A stretch of DNA of 64,000 nt from Thermoactinomyces sp. DSM 45892 (lineage in GTDB: Bacteria; Bacillota; Bacilli; Thermoactinomycetales; Thermoactinomycetaceae), in the NCBI RefSeq assembly GCF_900107305.1, contig NZ_FNPL01000014.1, positions 51,055-115,054 of the forward strand, given 5' to 3'. The position numbers and the translations under genes were made by a program. Shown piece by piece: positions 27,926-36,149 of the stretch; the stretch's first letter is position 1; every line of letters begins with the position of its first letter. Below the pieces are notes generated by a model that did not search any database, was not told the DNA's origin, and was given only the letters and a program-made list of their open reading frames with translations.

Positions 27926-27960
27926 ATCAATTATCCCCTTTTTTCTTTAGATACTATCGA

Positions 27961-27979
27961 TATACCCTAACAGGGTATA
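27961..27979. promoter_or_regulatory. CsoR-like copper operator 1
   Basis: TATACCCTAACAGGGTATA is an inverted repeat (TATACCC-N5-GGGTATA) of the type bound by the Cu(I) sensor CsoR, 36 bases upstream of the copZ start. Confidence 0.8.
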
Positions 27980-27991
27980 TTATGATCTTAT

Positions 27992-28010
27992 TATACCCCA
28001 ATAGGGTATG
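27992..28010. promoter_or_regulatory. CsoR-like copper operator 2, overlapping the promoter
   Basis: TATACCCCAATAGGGTATG repeats operator 1 with 31-bp centre spacing, close to three helical turns. On the minus strand its edge forms TATAAT, so it lies over the likely -10/spacer region of the copZ promoter and would block polymerase. Confidence 0.78.
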
Positions 28011-28029
28011 TAAAGTGAAAAATTTCACA

Positions 28030-28066
28030 TAAGAAGGCCCCACAATGAATAGTGGGAGTCTTTTTT
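28030..28066. terminator. Terminator between the copper operon region and the SbnA-like gene
   Basis: AAGGCCCCAC pairs with GTGGGAGTCTT (one mismatch, one G-U) and runs into TTTTTT on the plus strand. On the minus strand it would end the SbnA-like transcript, though the T-run is weaker there. Confidence 0.65.
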
Positions 28067-28089
28067 GCCTAGTTCAAATTATTAACGAA

Positions 28090-29073
28090 TCAAATTCTAG
28101 GAAGCTTTTTCACCCATTCCTTATCATAAACACTATCCAGATATCTCTCTCCACGATCTGGTAGTACCGTAACCACTCTAGACTGACTAGGCAAATGAGG
28201 TACTAGCTTTTGAAGTGCCGCCACAATCGAACCAGATGATCCCCCAGCAAAAATCCGCTCTCTCTCTAGCAGTCGATAACAACCCTCGACAGACTCGCGA
28301 TCATTTACATGAATCACTTGATCAATCTCATCAGGTGTAAATAACTCAGGGACACGGCTGGCACCAATTCCCGGAAGCTCTCTCGGGAGAGAAGGTGTAC
28401 CGAAGATCACAGATCCAACCGCATCAACCGCAATCACTTTCACATCAGGAAAAGCTTCTCTTACTCTGCGAGAAATTCCTAGTATACTCCCTGTTGTACT
28501 CACCGCACATACTAAATAATCAATGGAGCCATCGATTTGTTTTACAATCTCACTCCCTGTACCGTAATAATGAGCCAGCCAGTTTAGTGGATTTGCATAC
28601 TGGTTTACCCACGAAGAATTAGGGATTTCTTCTAATAGCTCCCCAACCCTGCGTATCCGCGTCTGTAAGTAACCACCGTGCTCGTCAGGTTCTTGAACCA
28701 TGTCGATCTGAGCACCCAAACAACCTAGCATGTGCAAGTTTGTTTTTGTAATTTTAGGATCCACCACACACGTAAATGACAACCCATAAAACTGGGCTAC
28801 CAGTGCAAGACCAATCCCTAAATTCCCTGACGTACTTTCAATAAGATGTGTATCCGGTTGAAAAGTACCATCACGAAGTCCTTGCTCAATGATGTATCTT
28901 GCTGGACGATCCTTCATACTTCCTCCTGGATTTAACATCTCCAACTTTGCATATAAAGAAATATCGGTCTCTTGAAACAAAGAACCTAATCTCACAAGCG
29001 GAGTATGACCAATCCCATCGATATAAGAACCTATAATAGGAGGTACCCAATCATCTCCTGATAAGGATTTCAT
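28090..29073 (-). CDS. SbnA-like PLP enzyme (N-(2-amino-2-carboxyethyl)-L-glutamate synthase type)
   Basis: The 327-residue fold-type II PLP enzyme resembles staphyloferrin SbnA more than housekeeping cysteine synthase. Shared segments from memory include NPGGSMKDRPARYIIEQGL (PLP Lys), LIESTSGNLGIGLA, CVVDPKITKTNL, EPDEHGGYL, WVNQYANPLNW, VSTTGSILGISR, GIGASRVPE and LPDRGERYLD. SbnA joins O-phosphoserine and glutamate on the way to L-2,3-diaminopropionate. The partner SbnB and siderophore synthetases are absent nearby. ATG 29073 follows GAGGTGA by 5 bases. It stands alone between terminators. Confidence 0.82.
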   Translation of the reverse strand: MKSLSGDDWVPPIIGSYIDGIGHTPLVRLGSLFQETDISLYAKLEMLNPGGSMKDRPARYIIEQGLRDGTFQPDTHLIESTSGNLGIGLALVAQFYGLSFTCVVDPKITKTNLHMLGCLGAQIDMVQEPDEHGGYLQTRIRRVGELLEEIPNSSWVNQYANPLNWLAHYYGTGSEIVKQIDGSIDYLVCAVSTTGSILGISRRVREAFPDVKVIAVDAVGSVIFGTPSLPRELPGIGASRVPELFTPDEIDQVIHVNDRESVEGCYRLLERERIFAGGSSGSIVAALQKLVPHLPSQSRVVTVLPDRGERYLDSVYDKEWVKKLPRI

Positions 29074-29151
29074 ATTATTCACCTCAACAACGCCCTCCTA
29101 TTATCAAGAGTTTTTTATATGTTAAAAGATCATCAAAATATGTATATGCAA

Positions 29152-29185
29152 AAAAATAAAACATAGTTGCATGAATACAACTATG
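29152..29185 (-). terminator. Terminator of the PAP2 gene
   Basis: On the minus strand CATAGTTG pairs with CAACTATG over an 8-base loop and is followed by TTTTATTTTTTTGC. Confidence 0.85.
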
Positions 29186-29207
29186 CTTTATCCGATTCCC
29201 AACCTTA

Positions 29208-29897
29208 CTATGCCCCACGCTTCAACGTCTTGAAAGTACTTGTACCCGCGATTCGTTGATCCGCAACGAAAACTTCCCTTTGTCGACTTTGTTTCACTAA
29301 TAATGTAAGTACCATTAAACCTTCCACTACTAGAACCGCACCTACTATATCTAAAACCACATGTTGTCTAATGAATACAGTTGAAGCAATAATCAAAACT
29401 GCCATCACTGCTGTCCAGGATTTCATCAAGCGAGATACGTTCGTTGTTTTCAAAACAGCTCTCATTACCACATAAGTAGTCAGAACATGGATGCTTGGGA
29501 AACAATTATAAGGTGCATCACTTTGGTAAATCCACTGCACCATTTGACTTAAGAAGTCATTTCCCTCTATACCAGGACGCGGTACATGCGTTTGATAAAT
29601 GATATAAATACTATAGCAAATTAATAGTCCTAGATTATATTGCAATAACGTTTCGTAGTAAACCTTGCGATTTTTAAACATTAAGTAAATCAACGTAATA
29701 AATACAAAGGCATACCAAAACATATAGGGTATAACAAATATTTTTAGTAAGGGGGTCTGTTGATCGAAACTCGTTACTAGGCTATATACTTTTTCCTGCG
29801 GACGATTTAGATATTGATAGAAAAGTCCTAGCAATGGGATCGACAAAATGGAAGCAAGCGCTATTAGATTAGACTTTGTAAATAGTGTTTTCATCAT
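29208..29897 (-). CDS. PAP2-family membrane phosphatase
   Basis: The 229-residue protein has six hydrophobic segments and PAP2 motifs: a reduced first motif (THVPRPG), the central CFPSIHVLTT (SxH, catalytic His) and RQHVVLDIVGA (R-x5-H-x3-D type). The CFPSxH form is typical of the inositolphosphotransferase/Aur1-like PAP2 branch. It likely dephosphorylates a lipid phosphate on the outer face of the membrane. GGGGGG lies before ATG 29897. A nested dyad at 29984-30037 sits upstream of the gene and may control it. Confidence 0.85.
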   Translation of the reverse strand: MMKTLFTKSNLIALASILSIPLLGLFYQYLNRPQEKVYSLVTSFDQQTPLLKIFVIPYMFWYAFVFITLIYLMFKNRKVYYETLLQYNLGLLICYSIYIIYQTHVPRPGIEGNDFLSQMVQWIYQSDAPYNCFPSIHVLTTYVVMRAVLKTTNVSRLMKSWTAVMAVLIIASTVFIRQHVVLDIVGAVLVVEGLMVLTLLVKQSRQREVFVADQRIAGTSTFKTLKRGA

Positions 29898-29983
29898 AAA
29901 TTTGTCCCCCCCTCATTGTTGATAAGCAAATAAACTTCGGTTTCTACCACTCTATAGTAAAGGGAATCTCTACTAAAAACCAT

Positions 29984-30037
29984 AGGATAACCTTACGCTT
30001 AACTTACTATTTTGTAAGATACCGTAAGGAACATCCT
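29984..30037. promoter_or_regulatory. Nested dyad upstream of the PAP2 gene
   Basis: Outer arms AGGATAACCTTACG and CGTAAGGAACATCCT enclose inner arms CTTAC and GTAAG. The symmetry is centred near 30010, about 90-140 bases before the PAP2 start. It could be a response-regulator operator or an RNA structure. No known consensus is matched with confidence. Confidence 0.45.
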
Positions 30038-30111
30038 ACTTTCATAAAGTTAATATACTACTATCATACATCAACCACAAATCTAGTATTGTATACCCAC
30101 AAATCGACAAC

Positions 30112-30156
30112 AAAAAAACATCCATTCCTCAAAAAGAGAAATGAATGTTTTTTTTG
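30112..30156. terminator. Bidirectional terminator after spo0M
   Basis: ACATCCATT pairs with AATGAATGT (one G-U type mismatch) over a 13-base loop, with A7 on the left and T8 on the right. It ends spo0M on the minus strand. Confidence 0.85.
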
Positions 30157-30171
30157 TAAAAAATAGCGGTT

Positions 30172-31128
30172 TTACACTTCTCCGTCGCCGCCAAAGAAAT
30201 CATCAAATCCGCCTGCCACATCATCTGCACCATCAAGGACCTCATCCATAACCTCAGCTGCGAGCATACCCGCCGCAAAACCCCCGATAGCCCCCATCGC
30301 CGTTTTACCCATTCCACCAGAGGAATGACTACGATGATGTCCATGGCTATAACGATGATTACGATGTCCGTGTTGTCCGTGTTGAAAATATCCCGAATAT
30401 CCTTGAGAGTACATACTTGGATCATTCACGATCTCAGTAATCACTTGATTCAGATATTGGACTAGCTCTGAAGTTTGATTTAGCATTTCATTCGTAAGCC
30501 AGATTTCGCGCTTAATTTCCCTTTCTCCAAAGAAAGAGTATAAATCAACTTCTAGCAATAACCGAACTCCGCCTTCTTCAATCGCGGCTTTAAATTCTAC
30601 TTCTTGCACTTTATCTCGGAAATAGTTCGTAGGTGCGAACTCAAACTCTTGCATATATCCGTCAAACGAACGTGAATCATACTTTTCATGGAAGCCCAGT
30701 TGTTGGAAAGCATGGATGACTTGTTGAAGACGGGCGGGAGGATCAATGTGAACAAAGTCACGATCTGAAGAATCCACTCCATCTGCGATGTCTAAACGGG
30801 TCTTAAAGAAATAGGCAACCGAAGTACCTGATACAAGTAGATTATTTGGCATCGTGTACGAAAATGGAAAAGTACGTCTCTCTGCAGGTTGAATATGAAA
30901 TGTATGATGAAAAGGAAACGTTTGGATCACTTGTTTATACTCATGCCCATCTTTTCGAATACTTACCACGAAATCAATATCAATGCGATTAATCTTCTGC
31001 TCTACCTCTCCACCTTGGATCATCAGGCTCCCACTAACGGACTCCCCCAGTGTAAAGGATTGTTTATCCAACACTAAGTCCACCTTCGCAGAACCATGAC
31101 CAAATTTAGCAAGCAAATTTTTAAACAT
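30172..31128 (-). CDS. spo0M: Sporulation-control protein Spo0M
   Basis: The 318-residue protein begins MFKNLLAKFGHGSAKVDLVL and carries the arrestin-like double beta-sandwich of Spo0M (about 1-250). The C terminus is unusual: a His/Gly/Tyr/Arg-rich stretch (HGQHGHRNHRYSHGHHRSHS), then a small glycine-rich hydrophobic segment (MGAIGGFAAGMLAAEVMD) and an acidic end. In Bacillus Spo0M affects sporulation and cell shape; the mechanism is unclear. GGAGGT precedes ATG 31128. The His-rich tract may bind metal; that is an inference. Confidence 0.92.
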   Translation of the reverse strand: MFKNLLAKFGHGSAKVDLVLDKQSFTLGESVSGSLMIQGGEVEQKINRIDIDFVVSIRKDGHEYKQVIQTFPFHHTFHIQPAERRTFPFSYTMPNNLLVSGTSVAYFFKTRLDIADGVDSSDRDFVHIDPPARLQQVIHAFQQLGFHEKYDSRSFDGYMQEFEFAPTNYFRDKVQEVEFKAAIEEGGVRLLLEVDLYSFFGEREIKREIWLTNEMLNQTSELVQYLNQVITEIVNDPSMYSQGYSGYFQHGQHGHRNHRYSHGHHRSHSSGGMGKTAMGAIGGFAAGMLAAEVMDEVLDGADDVAGGFDDFFGGDGEV

Positions 31129-31375
31129 ATCATTACCTCCGTTTATACCAGTACCTTTATTCTATCAGAAAAGTGAAACCCAGTTATGTACGGATTTTGT
31201 TAAAATTGAGTGCAATTTCACAGTCTATTTCCCTTTTGCACAAACTTTTAACAATAAACCACTTTTATTGTACATACCACAGTGGTGATTCTTTAAAACA
31301 TAGTAAAACATCCTCAATTCGTTTATTTTCTATGACCTTGCTACTCCTTTCGTTTGAAACTAGATTCTGAATAGA
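31129..31375. other. AT-rich intergenic region, no gene
   Basis: No convincing frame or RNA was found. It must hold the spo0M promoter on the minus strand; no sigma-H or sigma-A match was strong enough to place. Confidence 0.5.
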
Positions 31376-31424
31376 CAACAAGCCCCACACCTCTCTATTA
31401 ATCGAGAAATGGGGGCTTGTTTTA
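31376..31424 (-). terminator. Terminator of the VOC gene
   Basis: ACAAGCCCC pairs with GGGGGCTTGT around a 23-base loop directly after the stop; the minus-strand side continues GTTGTCTATTC, so the T-run is modest. Confidence 0.6.
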
Positions 31425-31428
31425 AAGC

Positions 31429-31797
31429 TTATATTCTTTCTAAGAACTCTATCCTATTACCAAACGGATCATGGACATAGAAACGATTCGCACCTTCTAA
31501 CGGCTCATCGTCTATCACGACAATATCATTTTGAATGAGTTGTTCACGCAATCCTTCTAAGTTTTTAACCTGAAAGGCAGGGTGTGCTTTTTTAGCTGGA
31601 GAAAAGTCTTTTTGAATCCCGATATGTAGTTGCTGTGCCCCTACACTGAACCAAACTCCTCCGCGCTTCTTCAGATTATCTGGTTTAGGGATTTCATTCA
31701 TCCCGAGGATATCACTGAAAAAAGTACGTGCTGTCTCTTCACTATCTGCTGGTGCTGCTAACTGGATATGATCCAGCCCTTCTAATTGAAACGCCAC
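31429..31797 (-). CDS. VOC-family (glyoxalase/bleomycin-resistance fold) protein
   Basis: The 122-residue protein has two beta-alpha-beta-beta-beta units. GLDHIQLAAPADSEETARTF holds the first metal His, and FYVHDPFGNRIEFLERI ends with the last metal Glu. LHIGIQ supplies the second His. The family includes glyoxalases, thiol transferases and antibiotic-binding proteins. The specific role cannot be told. It is a short single gene between the spo0M and ABC-exporter units. Confidence 0.85.
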   Translation of the reverse strand: MAFQLEGLDHIQLAAPADSEETARTFFSDILGMNEIPKPDNLKKRGGVWFSVGAQQLHIGIQKDFSPAKKAHPAFQVKNLEGLREQLIQNDIVVIDDEPLEGANRFYVHDPFGNRIEFLERI

Positions 31798-31837
31798 ATA
31801 ATCACCTTCTCGTTCATATTCATTACCTTATCATCTA

Positions 31838-31927
31838 CTAGATAATGGTTTTTGCAACAAGAAATCCTATTCCTAAGCCAAATGCAAAATAGATGATTGC
31901 TTTGACGTAAGCCTTTATTCTCATCAT
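31838..31927 (-). CDS. 29-residue single-helix membrane peptide coupled to an ABC exporter
   Basis: ATG 31927 overlaps the ABC ATPase stop (the TGA lies within ATGATG) and AGAGGT is 9 bases upstream. The peptide MMRIKAYVKAIIYFAFGLGI plus GFLVAKTII has a basic start and one helix of about 18 residues with a GxGxG face. The frame, overlap and composition favour a real small protein, perhaps a subunit or modulator of the exporter. No family is recognised. Confidence 0.6.
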   Translation of the reverse strand: MMRIKAYVKAIIYFAFGLGIGFLVAKTII

Positions 31928-32835
31928 TGACTCGTAACCTCTAGGAAGCGGTCTTCCAATGATTTTGCTTTACTTTGAATGCCGTATAAACGAACCCCAT
32001 TATGAAGGAGAAAACTACTTACCTCTGAAATTTCCTCTCTATCAATAGCGAGGACTAATTCATTATCTTTTATGACCACCTGGCTATTCGGGAATTGCTC
32101 TCTCACATGGCGCTCTGCGAGATCAAGAGGCTCTACTTGGAACGTAACTTGCGTCTCTTGATTATCTCCATGTATAAACTCATTCATATCTTCTACTTTT
32201 ACCAGCTTACCTTGTTCCACAATCCCGATTCGGTCGCACATTAGTTCCATTTCACTTAGCAAATGGCTCGAAACAATCACAGCGATATCCTCTTCACTAG
32301 CTAATTTCCGGAGATAATCACGTAATTCGCGAATACCTGCTGGATCAAGTCCATTAGTAGGCTCATCTAAAATAAGGACAGATGGACGATGAAGAAGTGC
32401 CTGCGCCAATCCCAGACGTTGCCTCATACCAAGAGAGTACGTCTTTACCTTATTATGAATCGCATTCTCCAAACCAACTAATTTCACGATTTCTTCGATA
32501 CGGCTATCTGTAGCATTCACCATACGAGCATACTGCTTTAAATTTTGATATCCCGACAAAAACTTATACATATCTGGATTTTCTACAATAGCCCCTACCT
32601 TAGCAACAGCCTTCTCGAAGTTCTTCTGAATGCTGTTACCATCAATGATTACATCTCCAGCTGAAACAGAGGTGAGACCTACCATCATTCGAATGGTTGT
32701 TGTCTTTCCGGCTCCATTTGGTCCTAGAAAACCAAAGACTTCGCCTGGGTAGATATCAAATGTTAACCCTTTAATGATTTCCTTACCTCTTATTACCTTT
32801 TTTAAGTCTTTTATCTGTACAATTGCTTTTTTCAT
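31924..32835 (-). CDS. ABC transporter ATPase (BcrA-like)
   Basis: The 303-residue ATPase has Walker A GPNGAGKTTT, Q-loop region GAIVENPDMYKFLSGYQNL, signature YSLGMRQRLGLAQALL, Walker B VLILDEPTNGLDP and switch SSHLLSEME. A C-terminal domain of about 80 residues follows. ENPDMYKFLSGYQNL is typical of BcrA/bacitracin-type and related exporters. ATG 32835 is spaced 10 bases from AAAGGGG; an ATG 9 bases earlier is too close. It forms a pair with the permease upstream, 21 bases apart. Confidence 0.9.
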   Translation of the reverse strand: MKKAIVQIKDLKKVIRGKEIIKGLTFDIYPGEVFGFLGPNGAGKTTTIRMMVGLTSVSAGDVIIDGNSIQKNFEKAVAKVGAIVENPDMYKFLSGYQNLKQYARMVNATDSRIEEIVKLVGLENAIHNKVKTYSLGMRQRLGLAQALLHRPSVLILDEPTNGLDPAGIRELRDYLRKLASEEDIAVIVSSHLLSEMELMCDRIGIVEQGKLVKVEDMNEFIHGDNQETQVTFQVEPLDLAERHVREQFPNSQVVIKDNELVLAIDREEISEVSSFLLHNGVRLYGIQSKAKSLEDRFLEVTSQ

Positions 32836-32856
32836 ATGATTCATTCCCCTTTCTCT

Positions 32857-33777
32857 CTAAATGGCGACATCCCTTTTCTTGAAAGTAATCATAGCAATGG
32901 TCAAGAAGAGGAGGAAATAGACACTTAGTACGATCGAAGAGAAGGAAGTTGTCATTCCCTTAATAAGCGCGTCTCCTGAAGACAAGTACTCCATATGGAT
33001 AAATGGCGTAAATGTAACCCACTTATACTTCAGCAGGAATAGGGTTGCAATATTACCCCCAAAATAAGCAGCCATTGAGAGACCGATTGCTAATCCATTA
33101 TTGCGGAAAACCGTTGAAATCATAAAAGTAAAGGTAATGACGAAAAAGGGTAGAATAAGCGATAACAAAAAACTTTTACTCCAAGTATAAAGGAAGGTTT
33201 CCTTCACTAGATGGTCCCCTTGCATCACAGCATGCGATGCAGTAATTCCCTCGAACCCAAGCAATATTCCGCCTGCAATTAAGAATAAAAGAATACCTAA
33301 TAGTAATAAGCTAGCTGTAGAAAAGAGCGCAGAAACGTATTTTGAAAGTAATATTTTAAACCGATGAATGGGTCTAATTAACAATAATTTAATGGTTCCT
33401 GTTGAGAATTCACTTGCTACACTATTAGCAGCAATGATGATCCCAAAGAACGCACCAAAGAAAACAATCACCCCTTGTCCATTATCTAAATATGTATGGA
33501 TTGTATATGTTTTGATATGATTGGCCAAAAGGTATTCACTCTTTGCCATTTCCTTTTGTGCCATTTCCTTTTCATACTCGTCTGCATCTTTATCGTTTAG
33601 TATTGCCTTATTCTTCTCGATGCCCTTCTGTAAATCCGCCTGCCCGTCTGCGGGCTGTTTATACCCCCCAAAAAATGTGGTGAGAAGTACAGCCACTACT
33701 AAGAATCCCATCATAATCCATGTAGATAAGCGATAAGACGTTTTAATATTTTCGTTGTGAATCAACTTAAAAAACAT
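32857..33777 (-). CDS. ABC-2 type transporter permease
   Basis: The 306-residue protein has one N-terminal helix, a Lys/Asp/Glu-rich extracellular loop (about residues 40-95, KNKAILNDKDADEYEKEMAQ), then five more helices with ANSVASEFSTGTIKLLLIRP, the hallmark of ABC-2 permeases that pair with BcrA-like ATPases. AGGAGG lies 8 bases before ATG 33777. It is the first gene of the exporter operon. Confidence 0.88.
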   Translation of the reverse strand: MFFKLIHNENIKTSYRLSTWIMMGFLVVAVLLTTFFGGYKQPADGQADLQKGIEKNKAILNDKDADEYEKEMAQKEMAKSEYLLANHIKTYTIHTYLDNGQGVIVFFGAFFGIIIAANSVASEFSTGTIKLLLIRPIHRFKILLSKYVSALFSTASLLLLGILLFLIAGGILLGFEGITASHAVMQGDHLVKETFLYTWSKSFLLSLILPFFVITFTFMISTVFRNNGLAIGLSMAAYFGGNIATLFLLKYKWVTFTPFIHMEYLSSGDALIKGMTTSFSSIVLSVYFLLFLTIAMITFKKRDVAI

Positions 33778-33954
33778 AACTCACTTCCTCCTAATCTAAA
33801 AATTTATAGTTATTTATAAATACAACCTTAACACATATACCCCTCCATTCTCCGCATTCAAACTCGATTTCCTCTGTTTTCCGAAAAATCACTCGCAATG
33901 AATAGGAATCCTGTAAATTTTGCCTCTGCATCCCTAAAAAAGGGAATAAAGCAA

Positions 33955-33995
33955 CATAAAAAACTTTACTCTGTGTATATGCACATAGGTAAAGT
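33955..33995 (-). terminator. Terminator of uppP
   Basis: On the minus strand ACTTTACCTATGTG pairs with CACAGAGTAAAGT (two mismatches) and is followed by TTTTTTATG, 28 bases after the uppP stop. Confidence 0.85.
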
Positions 33996-34023
33996 CTTTC
34001 ATTTCATTCTTTTTTAGGTTGGC

Positions 34024-34836
34024 CTACAAATAGAAGACGATGACCGCCACGACAAAACGATATATGGCAAACGGAGTTAAACTAATTCTCTCCATTAAAT
34101 TTAAGAAGAATTTGATTGCAAAAAGAGCTACTAAGAATGCCGTGACAAAACCCGTCACAAAAAGGGGTAAATCACTAAACTGTAAAATCCCCCAGCTCTT
34201 ATACAATTCAAGGCCACTAGCACCAAACATCATCGGAACAGCAACAATAAAAGAAAACTCTGCTGCAGTTTTATGATTTGCACCCATCAAAAGTCCACCC
34301 GAAATAGTGGCGCCGGAACGGGAAAAGCCAGGCCATAAAGCAAAACATTGAAATACACCAATCATAAAAGCTTGTTTATATGTAATCTCATCTAAGCTGG
34401 TAGTTACGACAGGGCGATTCCACTTTTCCGCGATGATCATTAAAATACCGCCCAAAATAAGGGGATAAACCACGGTTTCAGGATTGAATAATTCTTTAAT
34501 AGAGTCTCGTAGCAATAGCCCTACCAGAACAGCCGGAATCATCGCGACAATTACGTGTAGAATCGTAAGATGACCTTGTCCCTTGTTATCATCCTTTGAT
34601 TTTTGAGAAATATGAATTCCAATAAGGCTTAATAAGCGTTTCCAAAAAACAACCACCACAGCCAAGATAGAGCCCAACTGGATAACCACTTCAAAAGTAG
34701 ACGCCTTAACCCCCCTGAATCCTAATAACAACTCTCCAACCAAAATCATGTGACCTGTAGACGAAACAGGGATAAACTCTGTCATCCCCTCTACAAAGCC
34801 CAAAACAACTCCAACAAAAACGTCCCACCACATCAT
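34024..34836 (-). CDS. uppP: Undecaprenyl-diphosphatase UppP (BacA)
   Basis: The 270-residue membrane protein has the two BacA motifs: [20 protein letters not shown] and [19 protein letters not shown], with catalytic Glu, Ser and Arg. It recycles undecaprenyl pyrophosphate, the lipid carrier of cell-wall synthesis and target of bacitracin. ATG 34836 is chosen from GGAGAG 6 bases before it and from family length; the frame also runs 10 codons further upstream. A BcrA-like exporter lies just downstream, on the same strand but behind a terminator. Confidence 0.95.
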   Translation of the reverse strand: MMWWDVFVGVVLGFVEGMTEFIPVSSTGHMILVGELLLGFRGVKASTFEVVIQLGSILAVVVVFWKRLLSLIGIHISQKSKDDNKGQGHLTILHVIVAMIPAVLVGLLLRDSIKELFNPETVVYPLILGGILMIIAEKWNRPVVTTSLDEITYKQAFMIGVFQCFALWPGFSRSGATISGGLLMGANHKTAAEFSFIVAVPMMFGASGLELYKSWGILQFSDLPLFVTGFVTAFLVALFAIKFFLNLMERISLTPFAIYRFVVAVIVFYL

Positions 34837-34987
34837 AGATCTCTCCGTCTTTTTACATTTTGTCATTCTAACATGATTCTACTTACAGTATTAGCCATAA
34901 AGCTGTTTCATAATATGGGCTTTCTCGTATATAAACATCTGATCAATTATTTATGACACGGGTATTTATATCATTTCACTTCTTCTA

Positions 34988-35218
34988 TCATAATTCCTTT
35001 ACAAACAAAACACGATCTTGCCCTCGACCATCATAATTCTTTTGAACAGACACGCCTTCTACGGTAGCGTTTCCCTCTACTATCGAAAAGCCCATTCTTT
35101 GATGAAAAGCAATCGATCCTTGATTGATAGGAGATGTTACACAGCGGATGGTACGACAATTCCTCTCTCGAGTGACCATAAATATTTCAACCATCATACG
35201 CGAAAAAGCTACCTTTTT
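34988..35218 (-). pseudogene. 5'-truncated GNAT acetyltransferase remnant
   Basis: The frame keeps only the C-terminal half of a GNAT domain: MMVEIFMVTRERNCRTIRCV, SPINQGSIAFHQRMGF and GRGQDRVLFVKEL. Reading further upstream gives KVAFSR and then an in-frame TAA, with no ribosome site at the ATG at 35197. The acetyl-CoA loop is missing, so it should be inactive. It lies at the border of the biosynthetic cluster and may mark an old recombination point. Confidence 0.7.
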
Positions 35219-35274
35219 TAAGAGATAGCTTCAAACGGAAGATAGATTCACATACCACCCATCTATATCATTTC

Positions 35275-36120
35275 TTATGTAATATCCTTCATCATCTTCA
35301 ACATTACTTGATAAACCTCTGATTCAAGTTCAAGTAACAAATGATTCGCACCGTCAACCTCAATATATTCTGCCCCCGGAACCTGTTTCTGTATTTCTTT
35401 ACTGTAGTAGTTCGGAAACATCAAATCGTATTGACCGTGTATCAAATACATCGGTTTATTTTTGAGAGTGGAGAGATAGCCTGTAACTTGAATATGTAGC
35501 AAAGCATTGATCAAGACTACTAACTGTTCCTTCGTAAAAAAGTCGAGGCGTTCCTGTATAGAGTCTTCTCTAAATTGCGACCAACTCTCTGATTTAGGCC
35601 CAAGCAATAGGCTACTATTTAGATCCCAAAATCGCCTTATCTCCCCCTGCTCCACCAATTGAAGAAAGTTAGTCCAAAGGGCTCTAAGGGGGTCTCCAAT
35701 ATAGAAGAACGGGGATATGAGGATCAGACCATCTACATTCGTAGGGTTTTGTATGGCATACTGGGCCACGATCCCAGCTCCCTGGCTATGACCGACGAGA
35801 ATGATCTTTTTAAAACACTCACTTTCTTTTAAATAGCTGACCAGTTCATCTAATTGCTGGACATACTCTTGAAATGAAGCATTCCCCCATAAATGCGCAT
35901 TATTTCCATGTCCTACACAATCATATGTTACAACATTAGCATGATCTTTGATCGAAATGATCATATCACTCCAGCATACTGCTGATTCAGAGAAGCCGTG
36001 AACCAATACAAAGCAACATCTCTGATTTTCGTGGCGGTGAATATTTGCAACTGAATATTGACTTGAAAATAACACTATACCACCCCTAATCTTAAGAGAA
36101 GGACTCGAAATTCCCATCAT
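35275..36120 (-). CDS. Alpha/beta hydrolase, last gene of the cluster
   Basis: The 281-residue protein has FVLVHGFSESAVCWSDMI (oxyanion loop), ILVGHSQGAGIVAQYA (nucleophile Ser in GHSQG), HGQYDLMFP (Asp) and VDGANHLLLELE (His), a complete triad. The cap domain spans about 135-205. In this setting it could hydrolyse an ester, amide or carrier thioester, for instance as a stand-alone thioesterase. It follows the formyltransferase gene by 29 bases. The ribosome site is weak. Confidence 0.82.
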   Translation of the reverse strand: MMGISSPSLKIRGGIVLFSSQYSVANIHRHENQRCCFVLVHGFSESAVCWSDMIISIKDHANVVTYDCVGHGNNAHLWGNASFQEYVQQLDELVSYLKESECFKKIILVGHSQGAGIVAQYAIQNPTNVDGLILISPFFYIGDPLRALWTNFLQLVEQGEIRRFWDLNSSLLLGPKSESWSQFREDSIQERLDFFTKEQLVVLINALLHIQVTGYLSTLKNKPMYLIHGQYDLMFPNYYSKEIQKQVPGAEYIEVDGANHLLLELESEVYQVMLKMMKDIT

Positions 36121-36149
36121 GAATCGTTACTGAATAATCCAGACCACCC

